Shown here: one piece after another, positions 27,461 to 37,322 of the stretch
How positions within the stretch are numbered: position 1 is the stretch's first letter
Layout of the letters: each line of letters starts with the position of its first letter
Assembly (NCBI GenBank): GCA_023653025.1
Contig: JAMNXS010000018.1
Location: 1 to 42,212, forward strand
Direction of reading: 5' to 3'
DNA from: Burkholderiaceae bacterium
GTDB taxonomy: Bacteria > Pseudomonadota > Gammaproteobacteria > Burkholderiales > Burkholderiaceae_D
Length of the DNA: 42,212 nucleotides
Notes under the pieces: generated by a model
What the model saw: only the letters and a program-made list of their open reading frames with translations
Told to the model about the DNA's origin: nothing
The model's database searches: none
Translations under genes and position numbers: made by a program

Positions 27461-28635
27461 AGGCAAATGTCTGGCACGGCAAGAACGACATGCGGGTCGA
27501 GAGCGTACCCGATCCGCGCCTGCTGAATCCGCGCGACGCGATCGTGAAGATTACGTCGAGCGCGATCTGCGGCTCCGACCTGCACCTGTACGACGGCTAT
27601 GTGCCGACGATGGAGGCCGGCGACATTCTCGGGCACGAGTTCATGGGCGAGGTGGTCGAGGTCGGCCCTGGCGTGAAGAACCTGAAGGCCGGCGACCGCG
27701 TGGTGGTGCCGTTCACCATCGCCTGCGGCAACTGCTTCTTCTGCGAGCAGCATGAGCACTCGCTGTGCGAGAACTCGAACCCGAATGCCTGGATGGCCGA
27801 GAAGATGTGGGGCCACTCGCCGGCCGGCATCTTCGGCTACTCGCATCTGACCGGCGGCTACGCCGGCGGGCAGGCGCAGTATGCCAGAGTGCCGTATGCC
27901 GATACCGGCCCGATCCGCATCGACGACGACCTCGACGACGACAAGGTGCTGTTTCTTTCCGACGTGCTGCCGACCGGCTGGATGGCGGCCGAGAACTGCA
28001 ACATCCGGCGCGGCGATACCGTCGCCGTCTGGGGCTGCGGACCGGTCGGACAGTTTGCGATCCAGAGCGCATGGCTGCTGGGCGCGGAGCGCGTGATCGC
28101 GATCGACCGCTTCCCCGAACGCCTGCAGATGGCCAGCGACTGGTCGCGCGCCGAAACGCTCGACTATGAACGGGTTGATGTCTCGGAGGCGCTGCGCGAG
28201 ATGACCGGCGGCCGCGGCCCCGACTCCTGCATCGACGCCGTCGGCATGGAGGCGCATGGCAGCGGGATGATGGCCACCTATGACCGCATCAAGCAAATGA
28301 TGCGGCTCGAAACCGACCGGCCGATGGTATTGCGCGAAGTCCTGCGTTCCTGCCGCAACGGCGGCACGGTATCGGTACCGGGCGTCTACGGCGGCCTCGC
28401 CGACAAGCTTCCGGTAGGCTCGTTCATGAACCGCTCGCTGACGCTGAAGACGGGCCAGACCCACGTGCAGCGCTACATGCAGCCGTTACTGGAACGGATC
28501 CGCAATGGCGACTTCGATCCGGAGCGGCTAATCACGCACCGGATGCGGCTCGACGACGCACCCGAGGCCTACCGGATGTTTCGCGACAAGCAGGATGGAT
28601 GCATCAAGGTCGTGTTGAAGCCATGGCTGCATTGA
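27457..28635 (+). CDS. Zinc-dependent alcohol dehydrogenase (formaldehyde dehydrogenase-like MDR)
   Basis: This 392-residue cytosolic medium-chain dehydrogenase has the catalytic zinc motif [11 protein letters not shown] and [12 protein letters not shown]. The structural zinc region is [15 protein letters not shown] (four cysteines), and the NAD-binding fold is [41 protein letters not shown] and [13 protein letters not shown] match the glutathione-independent formaldehyde dehydrogenase-like subgroup. It oxidises an alcohol or aldehyde with NAD(P)+; the substrate is not certain. It is unrelated in mechanism to the PQQ enzyme. Its ATG overlaps the SRPBCC stop. Hairpins follow at 28652 and 28689. 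Confidence 0.88.
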   Translation: MKANVWHGKNDMRVESVPDPRLLNPRDAIVKITSSAICGSDLHLYDGYVPTMEAGDILGHEFMGEVVEVGPGVKNLKAGDRVVVPFTIACGNCFFCEQHEHSLCENSNPNAWMAEKMWGHSPAGIFGYSHLTGGYAGGQAQYARVPYADTGPIRIDDDLDDDKVLFLSDVLPTGWMAAENCNIRRGDTVAVWGCGPVGQFAIQSAWLLGAERVIAIDRFPERLQMASDWSRAETLDYERVDVSEALREMTGGRGPDSCIDAVGMEAHGSGMMATYDRIKQMMRLETDRPMVLREVLRSCRNGGTVSVPGVYGGLADKLPVGSFMNRSLTLKTGQTHVQRYMQPLLERIRNGDFDPERLITHRMRLDDAPEAYRMFRDKQDGCIKVVLKPWLH

Positions 28636-28651
28636 AAGGCGTCGAATGAAA

Positions 28652-28711
28652 AGGGCTGCAGTTCATCGCTGCAGCCCTCTGATGCGAAACGGCCGGCACA
28701 ATACCGGCCGT
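28652..28711. terminator. Two hairpins between convergent genes
   Basis: Stem 28652-28661 / 28669-28678 (agggctgcag) follows the zinc dehydrogenase, and stem 28689-28696 / 28704-28711 (acggccgg) precedes the end of the outer-membrane protein gene. Neither has a long T-run, but read on the minus strand the second is followed by TTTCGC. Together they probably separate the two convergent transcripts. Confidence 0.65.
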
Positions 28712-28719
28712 CTTCATGC

Positions 28720-29283
28720 TTAAAAGTGGTAGCGGATGCCTGCCGTCAGCGCGCTGGCTTTCAGGTCTTCATCCGTGAGCTCGTGGAAGTAGCGGTACTC
28801 GAGGGTGGCAGCGATCTGCTTCGTGAAATTGTAGGCCAAGCCCAGACCCAGCATCGGGCCCAGTTTGGTGTCCGATTCGCTGTCGGTCACCGTCGTGATG
28901 CCATCGGAGGCGGTGGCCGAGCCTTTGACGTAGTTTGCCGATACGCCAAGTTTGCCGAACAGCGAGAAAGATTCGCTGACAGGCAATGTTCCAACTGCTG
29001 CAGCGTACACGGACTGAGCGCGGAATTTCGCCGTGTAAGGAACGCCGAAATCTTCTCCCTGCTCGCTCAATTCTCCGAAATTAAGATAACCAATTTCATA
29101 GCCGAAGTTTTCCCCGAGCGACTGGCCAAACGCCAGCGATATCGCAGTCTTGTTCTCAGATTCACCGTCCATCTTGTACTCGGATCGACCTGCACCAACG
29201 CTGAAGTGCGTATTTTCAGCCTGCGCCGCGGCGGACGACAGCAGCGCCACGGCAACAAGCGCCGCCAGAACATTTTTCTTCAT
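28720..29283 (-). CDS. Outer-membrane beta-barrel protein
   Basis: This 187-residue protein has a signal peptide MKKNVLAALVAVALLSSAAAQA. The mature part consists of alternating amphipathic strands (FSVGAGRSEYKMDG, GYEIGYLNFGEL, FSLFGKLGVSANYVKG, MLGLGLAYNFTKQIAATLEYRYFHEL) and ends in Phe (AGIRYHF), the signature recognised by the outer-membrane assembly machinery. It resembles small eight-stranded barrels of the OmpA-N/OmpW-like type. The function, porin or structural, cannot be told. It appears to be a single-gene unit. Confidence 0.85.
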   Translation of the reverse strand: MKKNVLAALVAVALLSSAAAQAENTHFSVGAGRSEYKMDGESENKTAISLAFGQSLGENFGYEIGYLNFGELSEQGEDFGVPYTAKFRAQSVYAAAVGTLPVSESFSLFGKLGVSANYVKGSATASDGITTVTDSESDTKLGPMLGLGLAYNFTKQIAATLEYRYFHELTDEDLKASALTAGIRYHF

Positions 29284-29474
29284 TTGCTTTCCTGATCAGT
29301 AGTAAAGACACCTGCCGACCAATGGCCGGCCCCTGTCCAGAAGGACGGGCGCGAGTCTGGATGCCGATCAAAACCGGGAAAGCAGGTCTGTTGCGCAAAG
29401 CTGACGCACTACAGCTGCAGGCTTCGGGATAAACAGCGAAGAACGTAAAAGCCGCTCGGTAATGGCCGCTTGGC

Positions 29475-31271
29475 TCAGTACGCCTCGTCCCACGGAATGG
29501 ACAGCCGCGACGCACACTGAATGAGCCCGACCATGCTGTAGGTCTGCGGGAAATTGCCCCACATTTCGCGGCCGTCGAGCGAGACGTCTTCGGACAGCAG
29601 GCCGAGGTGGTTGCGGCGCGACAGCACGCGCTCGAACAGCTCGCGCGCACGTTCGCGCTCGCCGGTACGCGCCAGCGCAAGTATCCACCACAGCGTGCAG
29701 ACGGTGAATGCGGCATCCGGCTGGCCGAAGTCGTCGGCTTCGTTGTAGCGGATCAGGAAATCGCCGCGCTGCAGGAAGCGCTCGACGGCGCGCAGCGTGC
29801 CGATGAAGCGCGGGTCGTCGGCCGGCAGGAACTGGAACTCGCCGATCAGCAGCAGGCTGGCGTCGAGCCGGTCGCCGCCGAAGGTGGAGACTAAGCTGCC
29901 CAGTGCCGGATTCCATGCCCCGTCGATGATGGCCGCGTGCAGGTGCGCGGCCTCGTCCGACCAGCGGCGTGCGCGGTGCGGCAGTTTCAGCCGCCGCGCG
30001 ATGGCGGCAAGGCGGTCGCAGGCCGCCCAGCACATCAGCACCGAGAAGGTATGCACGCGCCGCGCGCCGCGCAATTCCCAGATGCCGGCATCCGGCTGCA
30101 GCGCGCAGCGTATCGCCTGCTCGCCGAGGCGCTCGAGGTCGGCGAACATCTGCCGTCCGGCTGGCCGCTCGAGCCGGGTATCGAAAAAAGCATGCGTGCT
30201 GGCGAGGATGGCGGCGCCAAAGACGTCGTTCTGCACCTGGCTGTAAGCGAGATTGCCGACCCGCACCGGGCCCATGCCGCGGTAGCCGTCGAGCCCCGGC
30301 GCGATCCACTCGTCGAGCGTGGTCTCGCGGCGTATACCGTAGACGGGCTGCAGCGGCATGTCGCGCGAGTCGGCGATGATGTTGAGGATGTACTCGAGAT
30401 AGTGCTGCATGGTGGCCGTCACACCCAGCGAATTGAGCGCATTGACCACGAAATACGCATCGCGCAGCCAGCAGTAGCGGTAGTCCCAGTTGCGGCCGCT
30501 ATCGGGCGACTCCGGTATCGAGGTCGTGACGGCGGCGACGATCGCGCCGGTATCGTCGAAGGCATTCAGCTTCAGGGTGATGGCCGAGCGGATCACCACA
30601 TCCTGCCACTCGAACGGTATCGCCAGGTTGCGCACCCAGCGGTGCCAGTAGGCTGCAGTCGCTTCGTAGAAGCTGCGCCCCAGTTCGCGCGGCGCGCCAT
30701 CGACGGTTTCGTCCGGGCCCATCAGCAGCGTCACGCTGTCGTGCAGGAAGAACAGCCTTTCCTCGGTCAGGGCCGTGATCGAGGCATCGGTCGTCAGGCG
30801 CATCGATTGCGCGCCGCCGTAATAGGTAACATGGTGCGCGCCGCAGCGGGTGGCGGCGCGCGCCTGTCCGTAATTGATCGCGGGCCGCACGCGCAGCCCG
30901 ATCCGCGGCCGGCCAGCCAAGCGCCGGATCACGCGCACCAGCATGGCCGGCGCGAACATGCGGCCGTGCAGATAAAAGCGCGGCGAGAAATCGGTGACCT
31001 CGATCACGTTCCCGGCCGCGTCCTGCAGCCGCGTCAGCAGAATCGCGGAGTTGCGCTGGTAGGCTTGCCGCACCGTGCGACTGCCGTCGAACAGCAGGTC
31101 GATGAAGCCGAAGGCACCGTCCGCCCCCTTGCTCTCTTCCGAGCGCAGCAGGCTGCAGCACAGCGGGTTGCTGTCGAAATGCGGATAGCACCACCAGACG
31201 ATGCGGGCCTCCTTGTCGATCAGCGCGCTGGTGCGGGAATTGCCGACCAGTCCGAGGTCGAGATGGCTCAT
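29475..31271 (-). CDS. Glycoside hydrolase family 15 protein (trehalase/glucoamylase-like)
   Basis: This 598-residue cytosolic enzyme has an N-terminal beta-domain starting LDLGLVGNSRTSALIDKEARIVWWCYPHFDSNP and a C-terminal (alpha/alpha)6 barrel. Catalytic regions are present: SGRNWDYRYCWLRDA, ETTLDEWIAPGLDGYRGMGPVRVGN (general acid) and LLSEDVSLDGREMWGNFPQTYSMVGLI (general base Glu of SED). Members hydrolyse alpha-glucosidic bonds of glucans or trehalose. The ATG at 31271 overlaps the otsB stop (ATGA), so trehalose synthesis and this hydrolase are made together, which favours a role in trehalose turnover. It is last in the otsA-otsB-GH15 operon. Confidence 0.9.
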   Translation of the reverse strand: MSHLDLGLVGNSRTSALIDKEARIVWWCYPHFDSNPLCCSLLRSEESKGADGAFGFIDLLFDGSRTVRQAYQRNSAILLTRLQDAAGNVIEVTDFSPRFYLHGRMFAPAMLVRVIRRLAGRPRIGLRVRPAINYGQARAATRCGAHHVTYYGGAQSMRLTTDASITALTEERLFFLHDSVTLLMGPDETVDGAPRELGRSFYEATAAYWHRWVRNLAIPFEWQDVVIRSAITLKLNAFDDTGAIVAAVTTSIPESPDSGRNWDYRYCWLRDAYFVVNALNSLGVTATMQHYLEYILNIIADSRDMPLQPVYGIRRETTLDEWIAPGLDGYRGMGPVRVGNLAYSQVQNDVFGAAILASTHAFFDTRLERPAGRQMFADLERLGEQAIRCALQPDAGIWELRGARRVHTFSVLMCWAACDRLAAIARRLKLPHRARRWSDEAAHLHAAIIDGAWNPALGSLVSTFGGDRLDASLLLIGEFQFLPADDPRFIGTLRAVERFLQRGDFLIRYNEADDFGQPDAAFTVCTLWWILALARTGERERARELFERVLSRRNHLGLLSEDVSLDGREMWGNFPQTYSMVGLIQCASRLSIPWDEAY

Positions 31272-32059
31272 GCCGCGCCGCCCGCATGGCCGCCCGGGCG
31301 CGACTGCACCGGCAGGCAGTCGAGCAGCCGGTCGAGCAGCGGCAGCATGGCCGCGTGGTCGGCGACGAACCACGGAGCGGCGCTGGCTGCGGACGGCTCG
31401 ACGCGCACCGACAGGATATCCGGATGGCGCAGCCGGAACACGTCTTCGTCGGTGATGTCATCGCCGACATACAGCGCGCCGCCGGCGCTTGTCGCGCGCA
31501 GCAACTGCAGCACGGCTTCTCCTTTGTCGCCGCGCCCGGGCGGCAGCAGGCTGAAGACGGATTTGCCGGGAATGATGCGCGGCGCCGGCGACAGCTGCGC
31601 GAACAGCGCCGAGAGCGCGGATTCGACGGCGTCCGGGTCGCGTGCGTGCAGGTAGTGGATCGACAGCGACAATTGCTTGTCCTCCAGCCAGATGCCCGGA
31701 TCGATGGCGGGCAGGCGCGGCGCCAGCAAGGCGCGCCAGCGCTCGCAGGCCGCGACCAGCGCCGCATGCATCCTACGCTCGCCCGGCAGGCCCTCGAGGC
31801 CGTGGTTACCGATCAGGTAGTCGGTTCGGAACTCGAGCCGCGGGCGCAAATCGGCCAGCGAGCGCCCGGTGACGATGCCGACCGGCACGCGCGCCTGCAG
31901 CGCCTGCAACCGCAGCTGCACCGCGTGGGGCAGCAAGACGCCGGCCGGATCCGGGGCCAGCGGCGCGAGCGTGCCATCGAAATCGAACAGGCACAGCGGC
32001 ATGCGGGCGCTGAATTCGCGCAGCACCCGCATGCCCTCCGCCCCCAGCAGATCCGTCAT
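31268..32059 (-). CDS. otsB: Trehalose-6-phosphate phosphatase OtsB
   Basis: This 263-residue HAD-superfamily phosphatase converts trehalose 6-phosphate to trehalose. Motif I is LFDFDGTLAPLA (nucleophile Asp and acid Asp), motif II is GIVTGRS, and motif IV is YVGDDITDEDVF. NHGLEG and KGEAVL supply substrate-binding parts typical of OtsB. Its start overlaps the otsA stop and its stop overlaps the GH15 start, giving a tightly coupled operon. Confidence 0.94.
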   Translation of the reverse strand: MTDLLGAEGMRVLREFSARMPLCLFDFDGTLAPLAPDPAGVLLPHAVQLRLQALQARVPVGIVTGRSLADLRPRLEFRTDYLIGNHGLEGLPGERRMHAALVAACERWRALLAPRLPAIDPGIWLEDKQLSLSIHYLHARDPDAVESALSALFAQLSPAPRIIPGKSVFSLLPPGRGDKGEAVLQLLRATSAGGALYVGDDITDEDVFRLRHPDILSVRVEPSAASAAPWFVADHAAMLPLLDRLLDCLPVQSRPGGHAGGAA

Positions 32060-34260
32060 GACGCTCGCCGCAGGCCCTGCCTGCTGTGCGAGGAAATCTT
32101 CTCCGTCACGCGCTGGCGGCGGCGCAGGCGGGCGGCATCGAGCAGCATCAGGCCGGCCCAGCGGTAGACGTTGAAGTCGCGGACCAGGCTGCGCATGCTG
32201 CGCATCCGCTCGCGCTGCTCGGCTTCCGGCATGGTCAGCGCGCGATACAGCGCCTGCGCGCCCTGCTCGATGTGATACGGATTGATGATCAGCGCTTCAA
32301 GCAGTTCGCGCGCGGCGCCGGTGAATTGCGACAGGATCAGCACGCCCAGCTCGTCGTCGCGCGCGGCGATGAATTCCTTGGCGACGAGGTTCATGCCGTC
32401 ATGCAGGCTGGTCACCATGCAGACATCGGCCGCGCGGTAGCAGCGCGCCAGCCGGTCTTCGTCGAAATGCTCGATGCGCAGCAGGATGGGCGGCGCGCCG
32501 CGGCCACCGTGGCGCTGGTTGATCTCCAGCGCCAGCTTGCGCACGCGGGCCTCGAGGCTCTGGTATTCGTCGAGCGACGAGCGGCTGGGCGCGGCCACCT
32601 GCATCAGCGAGAACCGGCCGGCCAGCTCGGGATGCGTGTCGAGCAGGCGGGCGACGGCCTGGAAGCGCTCGACGATGCCTTTCGTGTAGTCAAGCCGGTC
32701 GACGCCCAGCGCCAGCTGGTGCCCGGCCGGCAGCTTGAGTTCATCGCGCAGCTCGCGCCGGCAGCGCACCACGTCGAGCGGGGCCTCCGGCTCCGGCCAG
32801 GCGATCGAGATCGGATAGGGCTCGACCTGGGTCAGCTCGCCGCCGTAAGAGATGGTCGAGGCCTCATGCTCGATGCGGGTCTCGAGGTAGCGGTCGACCG
32901 TCTCGAGGAAGTTCTTGCAATGGAAAGGCGTGTGGAAGCCGAGCAGGGTGTTGCCCAGCAGGCCCTCGAGCAGTTCCTCGCGCCACGGGCAGATGCCGAA
33001 GGACTCCGGGTTCGGCCACGGTATGTGCCAGAACATGATGATCGTGGCCTTCGGCAGCTTGTCGCGCACCATGCGCGGCAGCAGCGCGAAATGGTAATCC
33101 TGCACCAGCACGACCGGATCGTCGCTGCGCGCCTCGGCGACGACGGCGTCGGCGAAGCGCTGGTTGACGGTGACGTAGTGCTCCCAGTCCGAGGTGCGGA
33201 ACACCGGCCGCACATGGGCCATATGGCACAGCGGCCACAGCCCCTCGTTGGCGAAGCCATAGTAGTAGCCCTGCTCCTCCTCGTCGGCGAGCCAGACCCG
33301 GCGCAGCGTGTAGGCGGGACGTTTCGGCGGAACCTGCACGCGGTCGTTGGCATCGACAGTCACGCGGTCGGCCGAGCCGCTGCCGTGCGCGATCCAGGTG
33401 CCGGAGCAGGCGCGCATCACCGGCTCGACCGCGGTCACGAGGCCACTCGCCGGCCGGCGCACGACGATGCCCTGCTCTCCCTGTTCATGGATGTAGGGCT
33501 CGCGGTTCGAGACCACCAGCACCTGGTCGCCGGCCAGCTCGTCATGCAGCAGCGAGCGCAGCTTGTCCGGCGTCCATGCCTGCGGCGAGTTCTGCTGCGT
33601 GCGGCGCTCGAGATTCATCTCGTGCAGCATCGCGCGCAGGTCGCCGACCAGCGGCCTGAACTCGGGTGGCGCACTGACCGCGCCCTGCGCGACCGACTCG
33701 CGCCGCATCAGGCTCTTGAGCGACTGCACCCAGCCCTGCCAGCTCGAGTGGGCCATCCACGTGCCGAGCGCCGAGATGGCGATGAACATCATCAGGAAGA
33801 CGGCGATCAGGGTGTTACGGAATTCGTCGATGCGGCGTGCGATGAAGCGGGTGTCCTGCGCCAGCACCAGCTTGCCGAGCGTAATTCCGTCCTGGTCGAG
33901 CGGGCTCTCGCTGACCTGCAGCTCACCCGGCGCCCGGCCCTGGCAGCCCAGCCCGGGCGGAAAGCCGCTGCTGTGATAAAGCAGGCGGCCCGACATGTCG
34001 CAGAAGGCAATCGCGCGAACGTGCGCCTCCTGCACGCTGCGGTCGAACAGAGTCTGGATGCTTTCATTGTCCTGCAGCGTGACCAGATCCACCATCGGCT
34101 CGCGCAGCGCGGCGGCCATCATCTGCGAGCGGGCATCGAGGTCGCGCAGGAACCAGCGCTTGGCGAGGTCGTCGACCAGCGGCAGCAACATCAGCGCGAA
34201 AGCGGCCAGCACCAGCGCCAGCGGGACGATGAAGCGCAGCGATAACTGGAACGGACGCAT
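32056..34260 (-). CDS. otsA: Trehalose-6-phosphate synthase OtsA with N-terminal membrane sensor-like domain
   Basis: The C-terminal about 490 residues are a GT20 trehalose-6-phosphate synthase, which joins UDP-glucose and glucose 6-phosphate. Motifs include [35 protein letters not shown] (Arg and Lys of the active site), [13 protein letters not shown] and [20 protein letters not shown]. The N-terminal about 240 residues are extra: a membrane helix at about 7-27, a periplasmic region with [16 protein letters not shown] (a sensor-like fold), a second helix at about 168-190 ([19 protein letters not shown]), and a HAMP-like linker. This places the enzyme at the membrane, perhaps under control of an external signal. 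The ATG at 34260 gives [22 protein letters not shown]. coli OtsA, at about 470 residues, lacks this part. Confidence 0.92.
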   Translation of the reverse strand: MRPFQLSLRFIVPLALVLAAFALMLLPLVDDLAKRWFLRDLDARSQMMAAALREPMVDLVTLQDNESIQTLFDRSVQEAHVRAIAFCDMSGRLLYHSSGFPPGLGCQGRAPGELQVSESPLDQDGITLGKLVLAQDTRFIARRIDEFRNTLIAVFLMMFIAISALGTWMAHSSWQGWVQSLKSLMRRESVAQGAVSAPPEFRPLVGDLRAMLHEMNLERRTQQNSPQAWTPDKLRSLLHDELAGDQVLVVSNREPYIHEQGEQGIVVRRPASGLVTAVEPVMRACSGTWIAHGSGSADRVTVDANDRVQVPPKRPAYTLRRVWLADEEEQGYYYGFANEGLWPLCHMAHVRPVFRTSDWEHYVTVNQRFADAVVAEARSDDPVVLVQDYHFALLPRMVRDKLPKATIIMFWHIPWPNPESFGICPWREELLEGLLGNTLLGFHTPFHCKNFLETVDRYLETRIEHEASTISYGGELTQVEPYPISIAWPEPEAPLDVVRCRRELRDELKLPAGHQLALGVDRLDYTKGIVERFQAVARLLDTHPELAGRFSLMQVAAPSRSSLDEYQSLEARVRKLALEINQRHGGRGAPPILLRIEHFDEDRLARCYRAADVCMVTSLHDGMNLVAKEFIAARDDELGVLILSQFTGAARELLEALIINPYHIEQGAQALYRALTMPEAEQRERMRSMRSLVRDFNVYRWAGLMLLDAARLRRRQRVTEKISSHSRQGLRRAS

Positions 34261-34441
34261 CGGCCAGCCGGTCGGGCGCCGGCGGCAGGCAGCCGGCGCG
34301 GGGTGGACAAGGCACGGCACCGGGGTGCCGCAGGATCAAGTCGATTGACCGTGTATCAACGGGAAGGGTTCCGCGGGTTGCAGAAGCGCAAGGGACGGGC
34401 AGCGAGGAGCGCGGCAGGACGAGAGGGTGGCGGCGGGTATT

Positions 34442-34529
34442 GGCGGATCTCGCTGCGCCCCATCAGCCCTAAGGCAAGAACGAAGACCATCGGACATCGT
34501 AGGGCGGATAGAGCGCAGCGAAATCCGCC
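34442..34529. repeat. Dispersed palindromic element, copy 5
   Basis: The left arm 34442-34473 has four or five differences, while the right arm 34498-34529 is identical to copy 1. The 24-base loop starts gcaagaa and ends ggacat as in copy 1. It lies between the otsA start and the stop of the Crp/Fnr gene. Confidence 0.85.
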
Positions 34530-34533
34530 ATTC

Positions 34534-35217
34534 TCAAAACGCTCGCAATCCGTCGAGGTCGAGCACCGTCAGCCCGCCATAGTCGAGCTTCAGCAACCCC
34601 GCCCGCTCGAGCACCTGCAACGCCTGGTTGGCGCGCTGGCGGGAGACGCTGCACAGGTAGCCAATCTCTTCCTGCGAGATCTGCAGCTGCGGGCCGCCGG
34701 CCGGGTTGAGGTCGGGGTTGAACAGCGACGCGATGCAGCGCGCGACGCGGGCGTCGGCATCGAGGCTGCGATCGACTTCGACCAGCGAAATGAACAGGCC
34801 GAGCCGCGCATTGATCTGCCGCAGCAGGAAGCGGTTGAAGGCGATGCTGTTGTCGAGCAGCCAGGTGAAGGTGGCGCGCGGCATGAAGGCCACATGGCTG
34901 TCGCGCAGCGCCACCACGTCGTACAGCCGCCCCTCGGTCTTGAGCAGCGAACCCTCGCCAAACCAGCCACCGGCCAGCATGCCGGTGAAGGTCACGGCTT
35001 TGCCCTGCGGCGAGACGCTGCTCATCTTCAGCAGCCCCTCGGTCACGCCCATCCAGTAGTCGACCGGATCTCCCTTGTGGCAGATGATGCTGCCGGCCTC
35101 GAAGCAGCGTTCGAACGTCTCGCGCTCGACGCGCGCCATTTGCTCCGCGGTGAGCGTGCCGGCCCACCGGGTACGGGCCAGTGATTCCGACAATGAAGGC
35201 TTGTTGATGACGCTCAT
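34534..35217 (-). CDS. Crp/Fnr family transcriptional regulator
   Basis: This 227-residue regulator has a cyclic-nucleotide-binding-type beta-barrel (about 35-130; CHKGDPVDYWMGVTEGLLKM, GGWFGEGSLL) and a dimerisation helix. The C-terminal winged helix-turn-helix includes ISQEEIGYLCSVSRQRANQALQVLERAGLL. There is no N-terminal FNR-type four-cysteine cluster, so it is not a canonical oxygen sensor; key cAMP-contact residues are not obviously conserved. The ATG at 35217 follows the first plausible start; the frame continues upstream without support. It is divergent from the acyl-CoA ligase and liv operon, which it may control. Confidence 0.88.
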   Translation of the reverse strand: MSVINKPSLSESLARTRWAGTLTAEQMARVERETFERCFEAGSIICHKGDPVDYWMGVTEGLLKMSSVSPQGKAVTFTGMLAGGWFGEGSLLKTEGRLYDVVALRDSHVAFMPRATFTWLLDNSIAFNRFLLRQINARLGLFISLVEVDRSLDADARVARCIASLFNPDLNPAGGPQLQISQEEIGYLCSVSRQRANQALQVLERAGLLKLDYGGLTVLDLDGLRAF

Positions 35218-35251
35218 CCCATGCTGCGGCGAAAAATTAAAAATGCGGCAA

Positions 35252-35269
35252 TTGTCCGCCGGATGACAA
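35252..35269. promoter_or_regulatory. Palindrome in the regulator-ligase divergent region
   Basis: TTGTCCGCCGGATGACAA has perfect 5-bp inverted half-sites (TTGTC / GACAA) with an 8-bp spacer. It lies about 20 bp before a TATGAT -10-like hexamer (35290-35295) of the plus-strand operon and 35 bp before the regulator start. The position is right for an operator of the Crp/Fnr-type protein; this is inferred from symmetry and location. Confidence 0.4.
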
Positions 35270-35348
35270 ACGGAAATCCGTGACCCCGCTATGATTGCAT
35301 GAAAAATCGGGGGCCAAGACCTCCGGCCACAATAATTAATGGACGACC

Positions 35349-37322
35349 ATGGTGGAGACACACAAACGGCCGGCCGACACCTTCCCCAAGCTGCTGCTGG
35401 CGCACGCCCGCAGCGGGCCGGCACGCCCGGCTTTCCGCGAAAAGGATCTCGGCATCTGGCAGACCACGACCTGGGCGCAGGCGGCCGACGAAGTGCGCCG
35501 GTTCGCCTGCGGGCTGGCGGCGCTCGGCTTTCGGCGCGGCATGAACCTTGCCGTCGTCGGCGACAACCGTCCCCGGCTGTACATGGCGATGGCGGCCGCC
35601 CAGAGCCTGGGCGGCGTGGCCGTGCCGCTTTACCAGGATGCGCCGGCGGCCGACATGGCCTACGTGCTGGAGAACGCGGGCATCGACTTCGCGGTGGTCG
35701 AGGACCAGGAGCAGGTGGACAAGCTGCTCGAGGCGCGCGCCGGCGTGCCGGGGCTGTCGCACATCATCTTCGACGACCCGCGCGGGCTGCGCAACTACGC
35801 TCAGCCGGGCCTGCACTCTTTCGACAGCGTGCAGGCGCTGGGCCGCACGCACGACGCCGACCATCCGGAATTCTTCTTGCGCGAAGCGGAGGCCGGTAAC
35901 CCGGACGACGTGGCGGTGATCCTGTACACGTCGGGCACCACCGGCAAGCCCAAGGGTGTCTGCCATTCGTACCGCGCGCTGATCACGACCGGCCACACAC
36001 TGGCCGAATTCGACCGCCTGAGCGCCGATGACGACGTACTCTGCTACCTGCCGCTGGCCTGGGTCGGCGACTTCCTGTACTCGTATGCGCTGTCGAACAT
36101 CGTCGGCTTCTGCCTGAACTGCCCGGAATCGCCGGCGACTGTCGGCAGCGATCTGCGCGAAATCGGCCCGACCTATTATTTCGGGCCGCCGCGCACCTAC
36201 GAGAGCACGCTCACGCAGGTGATGATCCGCATCGAGGATGCCGGCGCGATCAAGCGCGCGATGTTCCACTACTTCATGAAGGTCGCGCGCCGTGCCGGAC
36301 TGCGCCTGCTCGAGGGCAGGCCGGTACCGCTGACGGACCGGCTGCTGTATGGCATCGGCGAAGTGCTGGTCTACGGCCCGCTGAAAAACGTGCTCGGCCT
36401 CTCGCGCATCCGTGTCGCTTACACCGGCGGCGAGGCGATCGGGCCCGACCTGTTCGATTTCTATCGCTCCATCGGCATCAACCTCAAGCAGCTCTACGGC
36501 ATGACCGAGACCTGCGTCACCGTCTGCATGCAGCGCTCGGGCGATGTCAAGCTCGATACCGTCGGCCAGCCGATGAAAGGCGTCGAGGTAAAGATCTCCG
36601 ACAGTGGCGAGGTGCTGGTGCGCTCGCCGGGCCTGATGGCCGGCTACTACCGCCGGCCCGAGGAAACGGCCGAGGCGATCGACGCCGACGGCTACTTCCA
36701 TACCGGCGATGCCGGCTTCTTCGATGCCGATGGCCACCTGAAAATCATCGACCGCGCGAAGGATGTTGGCCGAATGGCCGACGGCACGATGTTCGCGCCG
36801 AAGTACATCGAGAACAAGCTGAAGTTTTTCCCCTTCATCAAGGAGGCCGTGGCCTTCGGCGACGGACGCGCGACCTGCAACGCCTTCATCAACATCGACA
36901 TGGACGCCGTCGGCAACTGGGCCGAGCGCCGTAACTTGCCCTACAGCGGCTACACCGACCTGGCCGGCCAGTCGGCCGTCTACGACCTGATCGCCGAGTG
37001 CGTGGAAAAGGTCAATGCCGACCTCGCGCACGACGCGCTGCTGTCGAACTCGCAGATCCACCGCTTCCTGGTGCTGCACAAGGAACTGGATCCGGACGAC
37101 GACGAACTGACCCGCACGCGCAAGGTGCGGCGGCGCTTCATCGCCGAGAAATACGCAGTGCTGATCGACGCGCTGTACGCGGGCAGGGAGCGCCAGGCGA
37201 TCGAGACGCAGGTCAAGTTCGAGGATGGCCGGCAGGGCGTGATTTCGGCCGATCTCGCGATCCGCGACGTGAAGACTTTCGACAGCGCGACGCCCGCGGC
37301 TGACGCGCGCAAGGCGGCATGA
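35349..37322 (+). CDS. AMP-binding acyl-CoA ligase (long-chain or aromatic acid type)
   Basis: This 657-residue adenylate-forming enzyme activates a carboxylic acid to its CoA thioester using ATP. The ATP loop is YTSGTTGKPKG from Tyr193. Others are YGMTETC (A5), GYYRRPEETAEAI, GYFHTGDAGFFDADGHLKIIDR (A7-A8) and, near the C-terminus, DDELTRTRKVRRRFI with the catalytic Lys region. The length and the insertion between motifs fit the long-chain acyl-CoA synthetase group. It heads an operon with liv-type transporter genes, an arrangement common in betaproteobacteria that take up and activate organic acids, for example aromatic or branched ones; the substrate is not fixed by sequence. Its stop overlaps the livG start. 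Confidence 0.88.
   Translation: MVETHKRPADTFPKLLLAHARSGPARPAFREKDLGIWQTTTWAQAADEVRRFACGLAALGFRRGMNLAVVGDNRPRLYMAMAAAQSLGGVAVPLYQDAPAADMAYVLENAGIDFAVVEDQEQVDKLLEARAGVPGLSHIIFDDPRGLRNYAQPGLHSFDSVQALGRTHDADHPEFFLREAEAGNPDDVAVILYTSGTTGKPKGVCHSYRALITTGHTLAEFDRLSADDDVLCYLPLAWVGDFLYSYALSNIVGFCLNCPESPATVGSDLREIGPTYYFGPPRTYESTLTQVMIRIEDAGAIKRAMFHYFMKVARRAGLRLLEGRPVPLTDRLLYGIGEVLVYGPLKNVLGLSRIRVAYTGGEAIGPDLFDFYRSIGINLKQLYGMTETCVTVCMQRSGDVKLDTVGQPMKGVEVKISDSGEVLVRSPGLMAGYYRRPEETAEAIDADGYFHTGDAGFFDADGHLKIIDRAKDVGRMADGTMFAPKYIENKLKFFPFIKEAVAFGDGRATCNAFINIDMDAVGNWAERRNLPYSGYTDLAGQSAVYDLIAECVEKVNADLAHDALLSNSQIHRFLVLHKELDPDDDELTRTRKVRRRFIAEKYAVLIDALYAGRERQAIETQVKFEDGRQGVISADLAIRDVKTFDSATPAADARKAA

Noticed and set aside
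32086-34245. 719-codon plus-strand frame opposite otsA
   Set aside because: Antisense of a gene with all GT20 motifs; no recognisable domain.
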